A stretch of DNA of 64,000 bases from Ramlibacter sp. (GTDB lineage Bacteria > Pseudomonadota > Gammaproteobacteria > Burkholderiales > Burkholderiaceae_C): NCBI GenBank assembly GCA_019635415.1, contig JAHBZN010000003.1:434001-498000 (forward strand). Direction: 5' to 3'. Numbering within the stretch: position 1 is the stretch's first letter; each line of letters starts with the position of its first letter. Positions 25,733 to 37,219 of this stretch are shown piece by piece. The notes below the pieces were generated by a model. That model worked only from the letters and a program-made list of their open reading frames with translations. It did no database searches and had not been told where the DNA came from. A program made the position numbers and the translations under genes.

Positions 25733-26590
25733 TCATCCCAGTCGCAAGGCCATCACGCCGGCGACGATCGTGGCCGTCCCGATGGCGCGGCGCGTTGTGA
25801 AAGCCTCCCGGAGGAACCAGGTGCCGAGCAGCGAGGCAAACAGCACCGAGGTTTCGCGCAACGCTGCCACCGTGGCCACGGGGGCCTGCGTCATGGCCCA
25901 CAGCGCAATCCCGTAGGAGCCGAACGACGCCGCGGCGGCACCGGTGGCCACGGGCGCCCGGGCCCGGGCATAGGGCCACGCGGCGGCGGCACCGCGGCGG
26001 CCCAGCACCAGCAGGGCGAAGGGCCACCCGTCCAGTACAAACAGGGCGATCACGTACTGCCACGACTGGCCGCCCGCCGCCACCGTGGCGCGAACACCCA
26101 GCCCGTCCACCACGGTGTAGGCCGCGATCACCACGGCATTGGCCAGCGCGAACCCCACGGCTTTGGGCGTCTCCAGCGCATGCCTGCTCAGTCCGAGGGC
26201 CAGCACGCCGCAGCAGATGGCCAGCACACCGGTCCAGGCCAGCGGACTCAGCCTTTCACCCAGGGTGACAGAGGCCGACAGCGCGACCAGCAGTGGCGCG
26301 GTACCGCGCATCAGCGGGTAGGTGAGGCCCAGGTCGCCGTGCTTGTAGGCGCCTGTGAGCGCGATGTAGTACCCGATGTGAATCACCGTCGAAGCCGCGA
26401 TGAACGGCCAGGCGGAGGCCGGAGGCCAGCCCGCCAGAAGCACCAGAGGAATGGCCAGAAATGAGCCCAGCAGATGGATCACGGCGGTGTCCAGCGCCTT
26501 GTCGGTACTGGATTTGACCAGCGCATTCCAGCTGGCATGGAGCAGGGCGCCGAGCAGCACCGCAGCCACCACGCCCCAGGTCAGGCTCAT
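25733..26590 (-). CDS. EamA-family (DMT) transporter
   Basis: This is an inner-membrane drug/metabolite-type transporter of 285 residues with about ten helices in two EamA repeats (about 5-135 and 150-280). Repeat features include AYKHGDLGLTYPLMRGTAPL, and a second-repeat ending AALRETSVLFASLLGTWFLRE. Its ATG overlaps the stop of the HD-domain gene (ATGA). The location within a phosphonate operon suggests movement of a phosphonate-derived or methylated amine metabolite, but no substrate can be read from the sequence. Confidence 0.88.
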   Translation of the reverse strand: MSLTWGVVAAVLLGALLHASWNALVKSSTDKALDTAVIHLLGSFLAIPLVLLAGWPPASAWPFIAASTVIHIGYYIALTGAYKHGDLGLTYPLMRGTAPLLVALSASVTLGERLSPLAWTGVLAICCGVLALGLSRHALETPKAVGFALANAVVIAAYTVVDGLGVRATVAAGGQSWQYVIALFVLDGWPFALLVLGRRGAAAAWPYARARAPVATGAAAASFGSYGIALWAMTQAPVATVAALRETSVLFASLLGTWFLREAFTTRRAIGTATIVAGVMALRLG

Positions 26591-27138
26591 GCGGGGAGGG
26601 CGCAGCGTTGGGCGCGCTCCAGAAAATGCGCCAGTGGCGGGGTTGCGAGTCCGCCGACCTTGGCCAGGTCATCCCAGACCCGCAGGCGAACCGAGGCCGC
26701 TGCGCCGGGCTGGCGGATGAAGTTCTCGGCCTGGCCCGGGCTGTAGACGCCCCCCTGCAACGCCAGGGAGCGTCTGGAGTCTTCGGACAGCGCATCGAAA
26801 TAGCCCTCACGGGTGGCGCAGAGGTAGCGCTTGGCATCCACATGCAGCTTGACCGGATCCACCACCGCACTGCCAAACAGTCGGCGCAGCACGGGCAGCG
26901 CGCGGTACTGGTGGACGTCGTCCACGCCCTGAAGGGTGGGCGTGGCGCCCAGGTTGTGCAGCAGGTGACCCAGGTCATGCAGCAGCGCGGCCGTCACGAG
27001 TTCATCACTGGCACCGTCGTTCTCCGCGAGCATCGCTGACTGCAGGGCGTGTTCGAGCTGCGTCACCGGTTCGCCGGTGTACTGTTCGGCGCCACGTTCG
27101 GCGAACAGCCGCTCAAGATCGGTGAACGTCACGACCAT
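26587..27138 (-). CDS. PhnZ-like HD-domain oxygenase of phosphonate catabolism
   Basis: This 183-residue HD-domain protein belongs to the phosphonate-operon-associated HD family. PhnZ uses a mixed-valent diiron site to cleave 2-amino-1-hydroxyethylphosphonate to glycine and phosphate. Conserved positions appear at a constant offset of about -4 or -5 from those I remember for PhnZ: Tyr20, Glu23, His30, His54-Asp55, His58, His76, His99, Lys103, Ser121 and Asp156/157 (VWDDLAK). The start at 27138 overlaps the phnY stop by 10 bases. The 2-oxoglutarate-dependent partner PhnY* that makes the hydroxylated substrate is not in the window. Confidence 0.85.
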   Translation of the reverse strand: MVVTFTDLERLFAERGAEQYTGEPVTQLEHALQSAMLAENDGASDELVTAALLHDLGHLLHNLGATPTLQGVDDVHQYRALPVLRRLFGSAVVDPVKLHVDAKRYLCATREGYFDALSEDSRRSLALQGGVYSPGQAENFIRQPGAAASVRLRVWDDLAKVGGLATPPLAHFLERAQRCALPA

Positions 27139-28580
27139 GGCAGGGAGTAGGTCTTGAGGTTGGTGAAGCTCTTCATGGCCTCCTGTACCCCTTCCTTGTA
27201 ACCCAGGCCCGAATCCTTGATGCCGCCGAACGGCGTGAGCTCCAGCCGGTAGCCCGGCACCTCGCGCACGTTCACCGTCCCGACCTGAAGCTCGTTGACG
27301 AAGCGGGTGATGTAGTCGAGGCGTTGGGTGCACACCGAGCTCGAGAGGCCGTAGGCCGTGCCGTTGGAGATGCGGATCGCTTCCTCGATACCGCCGAAGC
27401 GGATGACCGGAGACACGGGGCCGAAAGTCTCCTCTCTTGCCACGGTCATGGCAGGATCCACGTGATCGAGCACCGTGGGCGCGTACAGGGCACCGTGGCG
27501 CTGGTTGCCAACCAACAATCTTGCACCCTGGCCCACGGCTTCATTCACGCGGGACTCGAACAGCTTCGCGGCAGACTCGTCAATCACGGTGCCCATGTCG
27601 TTGCCTGGGTCCGCCGGGTCGCCATGCTTCCATGCGCGCGTCTTCTCCACCACCTGCTCCACGAACCTGTCAGCCACCGCTTCATGCACCAGCAGGCGCT
27701 TGACGGCGGTGCAGCGCTGGCCGGAATTCTTGTAGCTGCCCTGTACCGCCAGCGTGGACGCTTCGTCCAGATCGGCGTCCTCCATCACGATGATCGGGTC
27801 GTTGCCGCCGAGCTCGAGCACCATCCTGCGGTATCCGGCCTTGCTGGCGATGTACTTGCCGATGGCCACGCCGCCCGTGAAGGTGACCAGATCGACATGC
27901 TCGTTGGTGATGAGCTCATCGGCGATATCGCGCGGGTCGCCAGTGATCACGCTCAGCATCTCTGGCGGAAGCCCCGCTTCGTAGAGGATGTCGGCGAACA
28001 GGATGGCCGAAAAGGGCACCTTCTCGGAGGGCTTGAGCACCATCCGGTTGTTGGTCGCAATGCTGGGCACCACCTTGTGCGCCACCTGGTTCATCGGGTG
28101 ATTGAAGGGCGTGATGGCGGTGATGACGCCCATCAGAGGTGAGCGCTGGGTATACACCCGCCGCTTCTTGCCATGCGGTGTGAGGTCGCAGCTGAAAATC
28201 TGGCCGTCGTCCCTGAGCACCTCGTTGGCACCGAACAGCAATACATCGCTCACACGGCCCGCTTCGTAGACAGCGTCCTTGTGGCACAGCCCGGCTTCGG
28301 CCGTGATCAAGCCGGCCACCTCGTCCAGCCGTTCGCGGATTAACGCGGCTGCGCGATTCAGGATCGCAGCGCGCTCAAAGCGCGTGAGCATCGGGTGATA
28401 GGCGTGTACGGAGGCGAAGGTGGCGCGGACTTCCTCGAGTGTGGCCCTGGGCACCGCGCCGATGCGTTGGCCGGAGTAGGGGTTGAGGACGGGAATGTGC
28501 TGCTCGCGCCCTGCGCCCACCTTGCGACCGGCCAGACGCATCGCGTCCAGGGCGTGGTCGCGGATGTACTGCTCGATCAT
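27129..28580 (-). CDS. phnY: Phosphonoacetaldehyde dehydrogenase PhnY
   Basis: This NAD-dependent aldehyde dehydrogenase oxidises phosphonoacetaldehyde to phosphonoacetate. The 483 residues show the ALDH landmarks TPFNHPMNQVAHKVVP (about 155), the nucleotide-binding TFTGGVAIGKYI, the catalytic Glu in VLELGGNDPI, the catalytic Cys in NSGQRCTAVKRL, and EETFGPVSPV. Assignment to PhnY rather than generic ALDH rests on its place 11 bases after phnA and beside phnW and the importer genes. The ATG at 28580 gives the family-like start MIEQYIRDHALDAMRLAG. Confidence 0.9.
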   Translation of the reverse strand: MIEQYIRDHALDAMRLAGRKVGAGREQHIPVLNPYSGQRIGAVPRATLEEVRATFASVHAYHPMLTRFERAAILNRAAALIRERLDEVAGLITAEAGLCHKDAVYEAGRVSDVLLFGANEVLRDDGQIFSCDLTPHGKKRRVYTQRSPLMGVITAITPFNHPMNQVAHKVVPSIATNNRMVLKPSEKVPFSAILFADILYEAGLPPEMLSVITGDPRDIADELITNEHVDLVTFTGGVAIGKYIASKAGYRRMVLELGGNDPIIVMEDADLDEASTLAVQGSYKNSGQRCTAVKRLLVHEAVADRFVEQVVEKTRAWKHGDPADPGNDMGTVIDESAAKLFESRVNEAVGQGARLLVGNQRHGALYAPTVLDHVDPAMTVAREETFGPVSPVIRFGGIEEAIRISNGTAYGLSSSVCTQRLDYITRFVNELQVGTVNVREVPGYRLELTPFGGIKDSGLGYKEGVQEAMKSFTNLKTYSLPWS

Positions 28581-28591
28581 CGGCTGTCCAC

Positions 28592-30533
<1,942 letters not shown>

Positions 30534-30558
30534 GCGCCGTATTAGAGCAGCAATATCC

Positions 30559-30614
30559 AGATTGTCAACAATCTGCAAAAAACAATTGACAAGGTGAAAG
30601 GGCCGAAGTTAAAT
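30559..30614. promoter_or_regulatory. Divergent promoters and GntR-type operator of the phosphonate locus
   Basis: AGATTGT-CA-ACAATCT (30559-30574) is a near-perfect palindrome of the type bound by FCD-GntR regulators. It holds a minus-strand -35 TTGACA (30568-30563), with CTAATA 17 bases further. On the plus strand TTGACA (30586-30591) is followed after 17 bases by TTAAAT (30609-30614). The two -35 boxes read TTGTCAA and TTGACAA as an inverted pair with a 17-base gap, so one regulator could cover both promoters. Confidence 0.7.
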
Positions 30615-30722
30615 GAAATGCACGGGCGGTGCGAGAGGGGTTGGTCGGTGAACTCGATCGATGTCATCGCACCGTCATCGTCGGGTCACAGCATTGCAAC
30701 TTTTTGACACAGAGGAGTTTTC

Positions 30723-31763
30723 ATGCGTTTGTCCAACATCTTCAAGCCCTTGGCCCTGGCCGGGCTCCTCGCATTCGCGGCGACTGCCTCGGCCCAGAAA
30801 ACCCAGCTGCTGGTCTACACGGCGCTGGAGACCGACCAGCTCAAGGCCTACCAGGAAGGCTTCAACAAGGTCAATCCCGACATCGAGATCAAATGGGTGC
30901 GCGACTCCACGGGCGTGATCACCGCGAAACTGCTGGCCGAGAAGGCCAATCCGCAGGCCGACGCCGTGATGGGTGTGGCGGCCTCGAGCCTGGCGCTGCT
31001 CGACAAGAACGGCATGCTCGAGCCCTATGCCCCGCTGAACCTCGATGCGCTGATGAGCCAGTACCGCGACAAGAAGAACCCGCCGGCCTGGTTCGGCATG
31101 GACGTCTGGGGCGCCACGGTCTGCTTCAACACGGTTGAAGCCAAGAAAAAAGGCATTCCCAAGCCCGAAACCTGGAAAGACCTGACCAAGCCCCTCTACA
31201 AGGGCCAGATCGTGATGCCCAATCCTGCTTCGTCCGGGACGGGCTTCTTTGACGTGTCGGCCTGGCTCACCCTCTGGGGTGATGACAACGGCAAGGGAGG
31301 TGGCTGGAAATACATGGATGCGCTGCACGAGAACATCGCGCAGTACACCCATTCGGGCTCCAAGCCCTGCAACATGGCGGCTTCCGGTGAGTTCATGATC
31401 GGTATTTCCTTCGAGTACCGCGCCAACAGCAACAAGGCCAAGGGTGCCCCCATCGACCTGGTCTTCCCCAAGGAGGGGCTCGGCTGGGATCTGGAGGCGT
31501 TTGCCATCCACAAGGGCACCAAGCACCTGGCCGCTGCCAAGAAGCTGGCCGACTGGGCTTCGAGCAAGGACGCCATGCTGCTGTACGGCAAGAACTTTGC
31601 CATCACCGCGCAGCCTGGCGTGGCCGCGCCGCTGGCCAATGTGCCCAAGGACTACGAGGCGCGTCTCGTCAAGATGGACTTTGCCACCACGGCCGCCAAT
31701 CGTGAGCGCGTGCTGGCCGAGTGGACCCGCCGCTACGACGGCAAGTCCGAGAAGAAGAAATAA
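30723..31763 (+). CDS. 2-aminoethylphosphonate-type ABC transporter substrate-binding protein
   Basis: This periplasmic receptor has 346 residues and an N-terminal signal peptide (about 1-24, ALAGLLAFAATASAQ). The mature domain is of the iron/AEP-type family (LLVYTALETDQLKAYQEGF, GVAASSLALLDKNGMLEPY, DVWGATVCFN). Adjacent phnW, phnY and phnA point to 2-aminoethylphosphonate or a related phosphonate as ligand. The gene is separated from its ATPase by 136 bases containing a strong hairpin, which should allow more receptor than membrane parts. GAGG lies about 8 bases before the ATG. Confidence 0.9.
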   Translation: MRLSNIFKPLALAGLLAFAATASAQKTQLLVYTALETDQLKAYQEGFNKVNPDIEIKWVRDSTGVITAKLLAEKANPQADAVMGVAASSLALLDKNGMLEPYAPLNLDALMSQYRDKKNPPAWFGMDVWGATVCFNTVEAKKKGIPKPETWKDLTKPLYKGQIVMPNPASSGTGFFDVSAWLTLWGDDNGKGGGWKYMDALHENIAQYTHSGSKPCNMAASGEFMIGISFEYRANSNKAKGAPIDLVFPKEGLGWDLEAFAIHKGTKHLAAAKKLADWASSKDAMLLYGKNFAITAQPGVAAPLANVPKDYEARLVKMDFATTAANRERVLAEWTRRYDGKSEKKK

Positions 31764-31775
31764 CCTGGCTCCGCT

Positions 31776-31806
31776 GGCGCCCCCGCCGGCAACGGCGGCA
31801 GGCGCC
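31776..31806 (+). terminator. Attenuator-like hairpin between receptor and ATPase genes
   Basis: ggcgc..cgccg and cggcgg..ggcgcc form an imperfect, very GC-rich stem of about 12 pairs with a GCAA tetraloop-like apex, 12 bases after the receptor stop. There is no U-run, so partial termination or 3'-end protection of the receptor mRNA is more likely than full termination. Confidence 0.5.
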
Positions 31807-31899
31807 TGAACGGATGCCCCGGGCGCGACGAGCGACCCTCACGGACCGGCCGGGCCGGCTTGTGAGCATTGTCCCGGGTTCCCGGCCTCGCTTCACTCC

Positions 31900-32952
31900 A
31901 TGACCCAAGACCTGTTTCTCGAACTGCGTGGCATCCGGAAGGTATTCGGGGGCTTCACGGCGCTGCACGGCATTGACCTCGGCATCCGCAAAGGCGAGTT
32001 CGTGTGCTTCCTCGGGCCTTCGGGCTGTGGGAAGACCACGTTGCTGCGCATCATTGCGGGACTCGAGGTGCAAACCTCCGGGGATGTCTGGCAGGCGGGG
32101 CGCGACATCTCCCGGCTGCCCCCCGCGCAGCGCGACTACGGGATCGTGTTCCAGAGCTATGCGCTGTTTCCGAACCTGAGCGTCGCGGACAACGTGGCTT
32201 ATGGCCTGGTCAACCGCAAGACCCCTCGCGCAGAGATCCGCCAGCGGGTGAGCGATCTGGTCAGGCTGGTCGGCCTGCCCGGCAGCGAAGGCAAATTCCC
32301 CAACCAGCTGTCGGGGGGGCAGCAGCAGAGGATTGCGCTGGCGCGCGCCCTGGCCACATCGCCCTCGTTGCTGCTGCTGGACGAGCCCCTGTCGGCGCTG
32401 GATGCGCTGGAACGCGTGCGACTGCGCTCTGAAATCCGTACGCTGCAGCAGACCCTGGGCGTGACCACCATCATGGTCACGCACGATCAGGAAGAGGCCT
32501 TGAGCGTGGCGGATCGCATCGTCGTGATGAACCACGGCGTGATCGAGCAGGTGGGAACGCCCCACGATATCTACCGTGAACCTGCCTCCCCTTTTGTGGC
32601 CGACTTCGTTGGCAAGGTGAATGTCCTGCCGGCCCGGGTCGCATCGGGGGAACTCCAGGTGGGGGCCATGCGCTTTCCCTGCGAAGGCGGTGACCGCGAG
32701 GCGCGCATCTACCTGAGGCCCGAGGACGTGCTCGCTCGCCCCATTGCGGCGGGAGATGCGCACGTGTTCGACGCGTGCATCGAGAAAATCGAATTCCTCG
32801 GCTCGTACTGCCACGTCCACGTGGCATCGCAGGCCTTCGAGCCCCACAAGCTCACGGTTTATCTGTCGCTGAACTTCCTGTCGGAGCGCTCGCTGGAGAC
32901 GGGCTCCAGATTGCAGCTCAAGCTGCTGCCCGAGCGCATCAAGGTGTTCTGA
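31900..32952 (+). CDS. 2-aminoethylphosphonate-type ABC transporter ATP-binding protein
   Basis: This 350-residue importer ATPase has Walker A GPSGCGKTTLLR (about 38-49), a Q-loop in FQSYALFPNLS, the signature LSGGQQQRIALARAL, Walker B LLLLDEPLSALDA and the switch VTHDQEEAL. The C-terminal part (about 240-350) is a TOBE-like domain (GKVNVLPARVASGEL), as in Fe3+/AEP importers (PhnT type). It is followed by the permease one base after its stop. The start ATG at 31900 has no obvious Shine-Dalgarno. Confidence 0.92.
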   Translation: MTQDLFLELRGIRKVFGGFTALHGIDLGIRKGEFVCFLGPSGCGKTTLLRIIAGLEVQTSGDVWQAGRDISRLPPAQRDYGIVFQSYALFPNLSVADNVAYGLVNRKTPRAEIRQRVSDLVRLVGLPGSEGKFPNQLSGGQQQRIALARALATSPSLLLLDEPLSALDALERVRLRSEIRTLQQTLGVTTIMVTHDQEEALSVADRIVVMNHGVIEQVGTPHDIYREPASPFVADFVGKVNVLPARVASGELQVGAMRFPCEGGDREARIYLRPEDVLARPIAAGDAHVFDACIEKIEFLGSYCHVHVASQAFEPHKLTVYLSLNFLSERSLETGSRLQLKLLPERIKVF

Positions 32953-32953
32953 G

Positions 32954-34672
32954 ATGTCCGCGGTGCTGCACTCCCCTTCGGCCGCGTCGGTGAAGCAGCG
33001 AACCCACTGGACCGACCGTTGTGCGCATGCCGTGTTGGCGCTGGTGGCGTTTGCGCTGGTGGCCTTCCTGGCATTCCCGCTGCTGGCCATCCTGCAACAG
33101 GCGTTGCTGGGCAAGCAGGGGGAATTTGCCGGGCTCGAGAATTTCATCGCCTATGCCCGCACACCGGCCCTGCTGGGCAGCCTCTGGAACAGTCTCTGGG
33201 TATCGGTGCTCGTGACGGTCATCACGGTACCGGTGGCTTTCGGGTTTGCCTATGCCCTGGCGCGTTCCTGCATGCCGTTCAAGCCGCTGTTCAGGGGCAT
33301 CACGCTGATCCCCTTGCTGGCGCCTTCGCTGCTGTCGGCGATCTCCCTGATCTACTGGTTCGGCAACCAGGGCGTGCTCAAGGACTGGATGCAGGAACTG
33401 GGCATCCAGCAGATCTATGGCGCGCCTGGCATTGTCCTGGCGGAGTGCTTCGCCGTCTTCCCCCATGCGCTGATGATCCTGATCACGGCGCTGAGCCTGT
33501 CGGACGCCCGGCTCTACGAGGCTGCCGATGCGATGGGGACGCGGGCTGCCCGCAAGTTCTTCACCATCACGCTGCCCGGCGCCAAGTACGGCCTGATCTC
33601 GGCCGCACTGGTGTCCTTCACCCTGGTCATGACCGATTTCGGCATTCCCAAGGTCATCGGGGGCAACTTCAACGTGCTGGCCACCGACGTCTTCAAATTG
33701 GTCATTGGCCAGCAGGATTTTGCGCGCGGTGCGGTCGTGGCCATCCTGCTGCTTGCCCCGGCGGTGCTCACCTTTGGCGTGGACAGCTACGTGAGCCGTC
33801 GCCAGACGGCCATGCTGACGGCGCGCGCCGTGCCCTATCGCGCCAAGGCATCGCGCGGCTACGACCTGCTCATGACCGGCTACTGTTCGCTGGTGGCCTT
33901 CCTCATGCTGGCCATGTTGGGCATGGCGGTGTTTGCCTCGTTTGCCAGCTTCTGGCCCTACAACCTCTCGCCCAGCCTGCGCCACTATGTGCTGGGGCTG
34001 GTGGACGCGGAAGTGGGCGTGGGCTTCGTCAACAGCCTCAAGATGGCGGCGGGCACCGCGGTGCTGGGTACGGCGCTGGTGTTCTGCGGGGCCTATCTGC
34101 TCGAGAAAACCAAGGGCATGGACGGCCTGCGCGGACTCGTTCGGCTACTGGCCATGCTGCCCATGGCGGTGCCCGGGCTGGTGCTGGGCCTGGGGTACAT
34201 CTTCTTCTTCAACGCGCCCGGAAACCCGTTGAACGGCCTGTACCACTCGCTGACCTTGCTCACCCTGTGCACCATCGTGCACTTCTACACCACGGGCCAT
34301 CTGACCGCGGTCACGGCGCTCAAGTCGCTCGACGGCGAGTTCGAGGCGGTCAGCGCCTCGCTGAAGGTGCCCTTCTTCAAGACCTTCTGGCGCGTGACCC
34401 TGCCCATCTGTACGCCGGCCCTGGTGGACATTGCGCGCTACTTCTTCATCAATGCCATGACCACCATCTCGGCCGTGGTGTTCTTGTATTCCCCCGAGAC
34501 CAAGGTGGCGTCCATCGCCATCCTCAACCTGGATGAAGCCGGAGAAATGGGCGCGGCCGCTGCCATGGCCGTGCTCATCGGCGTGGCATCCACCGCCGCC
34601 ACGCTGCTGTTCATGGCCCTGGCCTGGTGGGTCAACCGCCGCACCCAGGCCTGGCGGACCAGTGCGCGATAA
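32954..34672 (+). CDS. Fused two-domain ABC permease for aminoethylphosphonate
   Basis: This inner-membrane permease of 572 residues contains two complete binding-protein-dependent transport domains of about six helices each (about 15-275 and 300-560). Each has an EAA-type loop: [21 protein letters not shown] in the first and [21 protein letters not shown] in the second. A fused pair replaces the separate PhnU and PhnV permeases known from Salmonella. It lies one base downstream of the ATPase stop and 13 bases upstream of phnW. Confidence 0.92.
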   Translation: MSAVLHSPSAASVKQRTHWTDRCAHAVLALVAFALVAFLAFPLLAILQQALLGKQGEFAGLENFIAYARTPALLGSLWNSLWVSVLVTVITVPVAFGFAYALARSCMPFKPLFRGITLIPLLAPSLLSAISLIYWFGNQGVLKDWMQELGIQQIYGAPGIVLAECFAVFPHALMILITALSLSDARLYEAADAMGTRAARKFFTITLPGAKYGLISAALVSFTLVMTDFGIPKVIGGNFNVLATDVFKLVIGQQDFARGAVVAILLLAPAVLTFGVDSYVSRRQTAMLTARAVPYRAKASRGYDLLMTGYCSLVAFLMLAMLGMAVFASFASFWPYNLSPSLRHYVLGLVDAEVGVGFVNSLKMAAGTAVLGTALVFCGAYLLEKTKGMDGLRGLVRLLAMLPMAVPGLVLGLGYIFFFNAPGNPLNGLYHSLTLLTLCTIVHFYTTGHLTAVTALKSLDGEFEAVSASLKVPFFKTFWRVTLPICTPALVDIARYFFINAMTTISAVVFLYSPETKVASIAILNLDEAGEMGAAAAMAVLIGVASTAATLLFMALAWWVNRRTQAWRTSAR

Positions 34673-34685
34673 CAACGAGAGACCC

Positions 34686-35804
34686 ATGGACAGAGACAAG
34701 ATTCTTTTGACCCCCGGCCCCCTGACCACCACCCTGCGGACCAAGCTCTCGATGCTGCGCGACTGGGGCTCCTGGGATGCAGACTTCAACGCCGTCACCG
34801 CGCGGGTGCGCGCCAGCCTGCTGGCCATCGTGCACGCAGAAGAGTCGCATGTGGTCGTTCCCCTGCAGGGCAGCGGCACGTTCAGCGTCGAGGCCGCCGT
34901 GGCCACCGTGGTTCCCCGTGACGGGCATGTGCTGGTGCTGGACAACGGGGCGTACTGCAAGCGCGCCGCGCGCCTGACCAGCCTGATGGGGCGGCGCTGC
35001 TCGGTGGTTGACTTTGCCGATCATGAACCGGTGTCGCCCGCGGTGCTGGACGAGAAACTGCGTGCCGACCCGGGCATCACCCACGTGGTCATGATCCATT
35101 GCGAAACCGGCGCGGGCGTGCTGAATCCGCTGCAGGCCGTGGCCGACGTGTGCGCGGCCCATGGCCGCGGACTCATCGTGGACGCCATGAGTTCGTTCGC
35201 CGCGATCGAGATCGACGCCCGCAAGGTGCGCTTCGATGCGCTCGTGGCCGCCAGCGGCAAGTGCCTCGAAGGCGTGCCGGGCATGGGCTTCGTGTTCATC
35301 CGCAAGGCGGTGCTCGATGGCTGCGCGGGCCGCAGCCAGTCGCTGGCCATGGACCTGCATGACCAGTACCTGTACATGGAGAAGACGGGCCAGTGGCGCT
35401 TCACGCCACCCACCCACGTGGTGGTGGCCCTGGCGGAGGCCATTGCCCAGTTCGAGGCCGAAGGCGGCCAGCCCGCGCGACTGGCCCGCTACCTGGCCAA
35501 CTACCGCACCCTGATCGACGGGATGTCCAGGCTGGGCTTCATGCCCTTCCTCGACCCGGCCGTTCAGGCGCCGATCATCGTGACCTTTCACGCGCCGGGC
35601 GATGCGCGCTATGAGTTCAAGGCGTTCTACGCGGCCGCCCGAGCGCATGGTTTTCTGCTGTATCCGGGCAAGCTCACACAGGTCGAGACTTTTCGCGTAG
35701 GCTGTATCGGTGCGATCGGGCCGGGTGAAATGGAGCAGGCCGTGCACGCCGTGGAACTGGCGCTGCAGGACCTGGGTATCTCCTCGGGGGAACCGTCCAT
35801 CTGA
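34686..35804 (+). CDS. phnW: 2-aminoethylphosphonate-pyruvate transaminase PhnW
   Basis: This pyridoxal-phosphate enzyme transfers the amino group of 2-aminoethylphosphonate to pyruvate, giving phosphonoacetaldehyde and alanine. The 372 residues match the family. Landmarks are [11 protein letters not shown] at the N-terminus, the cofactor pocket [13 protein letters not shown], the Asp in [15 protein letters not shown], and the Schiff-base Lys in [16 protein letters not shown] (about 194). The C-terminal [11 protein letters not shown] is typical. It lies directly behind the importer, so uptake and first reaction are coupled. Confidence 0.95.
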   Translation: MDRDKILLTPGPLTTTLRTKLSMLRDWGSWDADFNAVTARVRASLLAIVHAEESHVVVPLQGSGTFSVEAAVATVVPRDGHVLVLDNGAYCKRAARLTSLMGRRCSVVDFADHEPVSPAVLDEKLRADPGITHVVMIHCETGAGVLNPLQAVADVCAAHGRGLIVDAMSSFAAIEIDARKVRFDALVAASGKCLEGVPGMGFVFIRKAVLDGCAGRSQSLAMDLHDQYLYMEKTGQWRFTPPTHVVVALAEAIAQFEAEGGQPARLARYLANYRTLIDGMSRLGFMPFLDPAVQAPIIVTFHAPGDARYEFKAFYAAARAHGFLLYPGKLTQVETFRVGCIGAIGPGEMEQAVHAVELALQDLGISSGEPSI

Positions 35805-35827
35805 CCGGCCGAACAGAGAGGAAGACC

Positions 35828-37195
35828 ATGGCCAAAGTCCATCCGGCGATAGCCGCCGTCCAGAAGTCAGGCGTCCAGAAGGTCAAGGTCGCGGTGAGCG
35901 ACATCGACGGCGTCCTGCGTGGCAAGTACCTGCATCGCGACAAGTTCCTGGGAGCAGCCGAACCGGCGCCCAAAGGGGGCTTCGGCTTCTGCGACGTGGT
36001 GTTTGGCTGGGACAGTGGTGACACCTGCTACGACAACACCACGGTCACGGGCTGGCAGCACGGCTTTCCTGACGCCTTGGCGCGCATTGACCCCAATACC
36101 GCGCGCCAGGTCCCTTGGGACCACGACGTTCCGCTGTTCCTGGGGGAGTTCGTCAGCGCCGATGGCAGCCCCTACCCGGTGTGCCCGCGCCAGACGCTGC
36201 GGCGCGTCCTGCGCCGCGCCGAGAAGCTCGGCTTCCAGGTCATGACCGGCATGGAGTTCGAGTGGTTCAACTTCCGCGAGACGCCTGCAAGCTGGGCGGC
36301 CAAGAAGGGCGTCGACCCGGAGCCCATCACACCGGGCATGTTTGGCTATTCATTGCTGCGCATGGCCGACAACGGCGGTTTCTTCAACGCGCTCATGGAC
36401 GAGATGCAGGCCTTCAATGTGCCCATCGAAGGTTTGCACACCGAGACCGGACCGGGCGTCTACGAAGCGGCCATCGGATTCAGCGAGGCGCTGGAGCAGG
36501 CCGACCGCGCCATCCTCTTCAAGACCGGCGCGCGCGAGATCGGCAAGCGTTTCGGCATCATGCCCAGCTTCATGGCCAAGTGGAGCCAGCAGTACCCGGG
36601 CTGTTCCGGCCATATCCACCAGAGCCTGTCGGACGGCAAGACCAACCTGTTCCATGACGGCAAGAGCCGGCGCGGCATGAGCCGGCTGTTCGAAAGCTAC
36701 CTGGCCGGGCAGGTGGCCTGCCTCATGGAGTTTGGTCCGATGATGTGGCCCACCGTCAACAGCTACAAGCGGCTGGTGGACGGCTTCTGGGCCCCCGTCA
36801 AGCCGACCTGGGGCCTCGACAACCGCACCGCCAGCTTCCGGGTGATCGCGGGCAGCCCCAAGTCCACCCGCCTGGAAACGCGTTGCCCGGGCGCTGACGT
36901 CAATCCGTATCTCGCGCATGCGGCGCTGATCGCCGCCGGCCTGTATGGCGTGGAAAAGGGGCTCAAGCTCACCACGCCGCCCATCACGGGCACCAACCAG
37001 GGGGCCGAGGACGTGCCGCGCGCGCCGCGCACACTGATCGAGACCACGCGGCAGTTCAGCCGCAGCCAGGTGGCCCGCGATATGCTCGGTGACACTTTCG
37101 TGGATCACTTCGCCGCCACCCGCGAATGGGAGTGGCGCCAGTGGCTCGACGGCGTGACCGACTGGGAACTGAAGCGGTATTTTGAAATCATCTGA
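35828..37195 (+). CDS. Glutamine-synthetase-like gamma-glutamylamide synthetase (PuuA/IpuC type)
   Basis: It is an ATP-dependent ligase that joins glutamate's gamma-carboxyl to an amine. The 455-residue protein has the beta-grasp start (VKVAVSDIDGVLRGKYL) and the catalytic metal residues in GMEFEWFNF, HTETGPGVYEAAI and a GHIHQSL segment; RTASFRVI and ETRCPGADVNPYLAHA complete the active site. It lacks the adenylylation-loop context of housekeeping GlnA and sits with an alcohol dehydrogenase, a gamma-glutamyl hydrolase and an aldehyde dehydrogenase. That is the gene set for amino-alcohol or amine breakdown through gamma-glutamylated intermediates. The amine is unknown; ethanolamine-like compounds fit the presence of an alcohol dehydrogenase. 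Confidence 0.85.
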   Translation: MAKVHPAIAAVQKSGVQKVKVAVSDIDGVLRGKYLHRDKFLGAAEPAPKGGFGFCDVVFGWDSGDTCYDNTTVTGWQHGFPDALARIDPNTARQVPWDHDVPLFLGEFVSADGSPYPVCPRQTLRRVLRRAEKLGFQVMTGMEFEWFNFRETPASWAAKKGVDPEPITPGMFGYSLLRMADNGGFFNALMDEMQAFNVPIEGLHTETGPGVYEAAIGFSEALEQADRAILFKTGAREIGKRFGIMPSFMAKWSQQYPGCSGHIHQSLSDGKTNLFHDGKSRRGMSRLFESYLAGQVACLMEFGPMMWPTVNSYKRLVDGFWAPVKPTWGLDNRTASFRVIAGSPKSTRLETRCPGADVNPYLAHAALIAAGLYGVEKGLKLTTPPITGTNQGAEDVPRAPRTLIETTRQFSRSQVARDMLGDTFVDHFAATREWEWRQWLDGVTDWELKRYFEII

Positions 37196-37219
37196 CCACA
37201 CAGCAGGCAGGCACACGCC

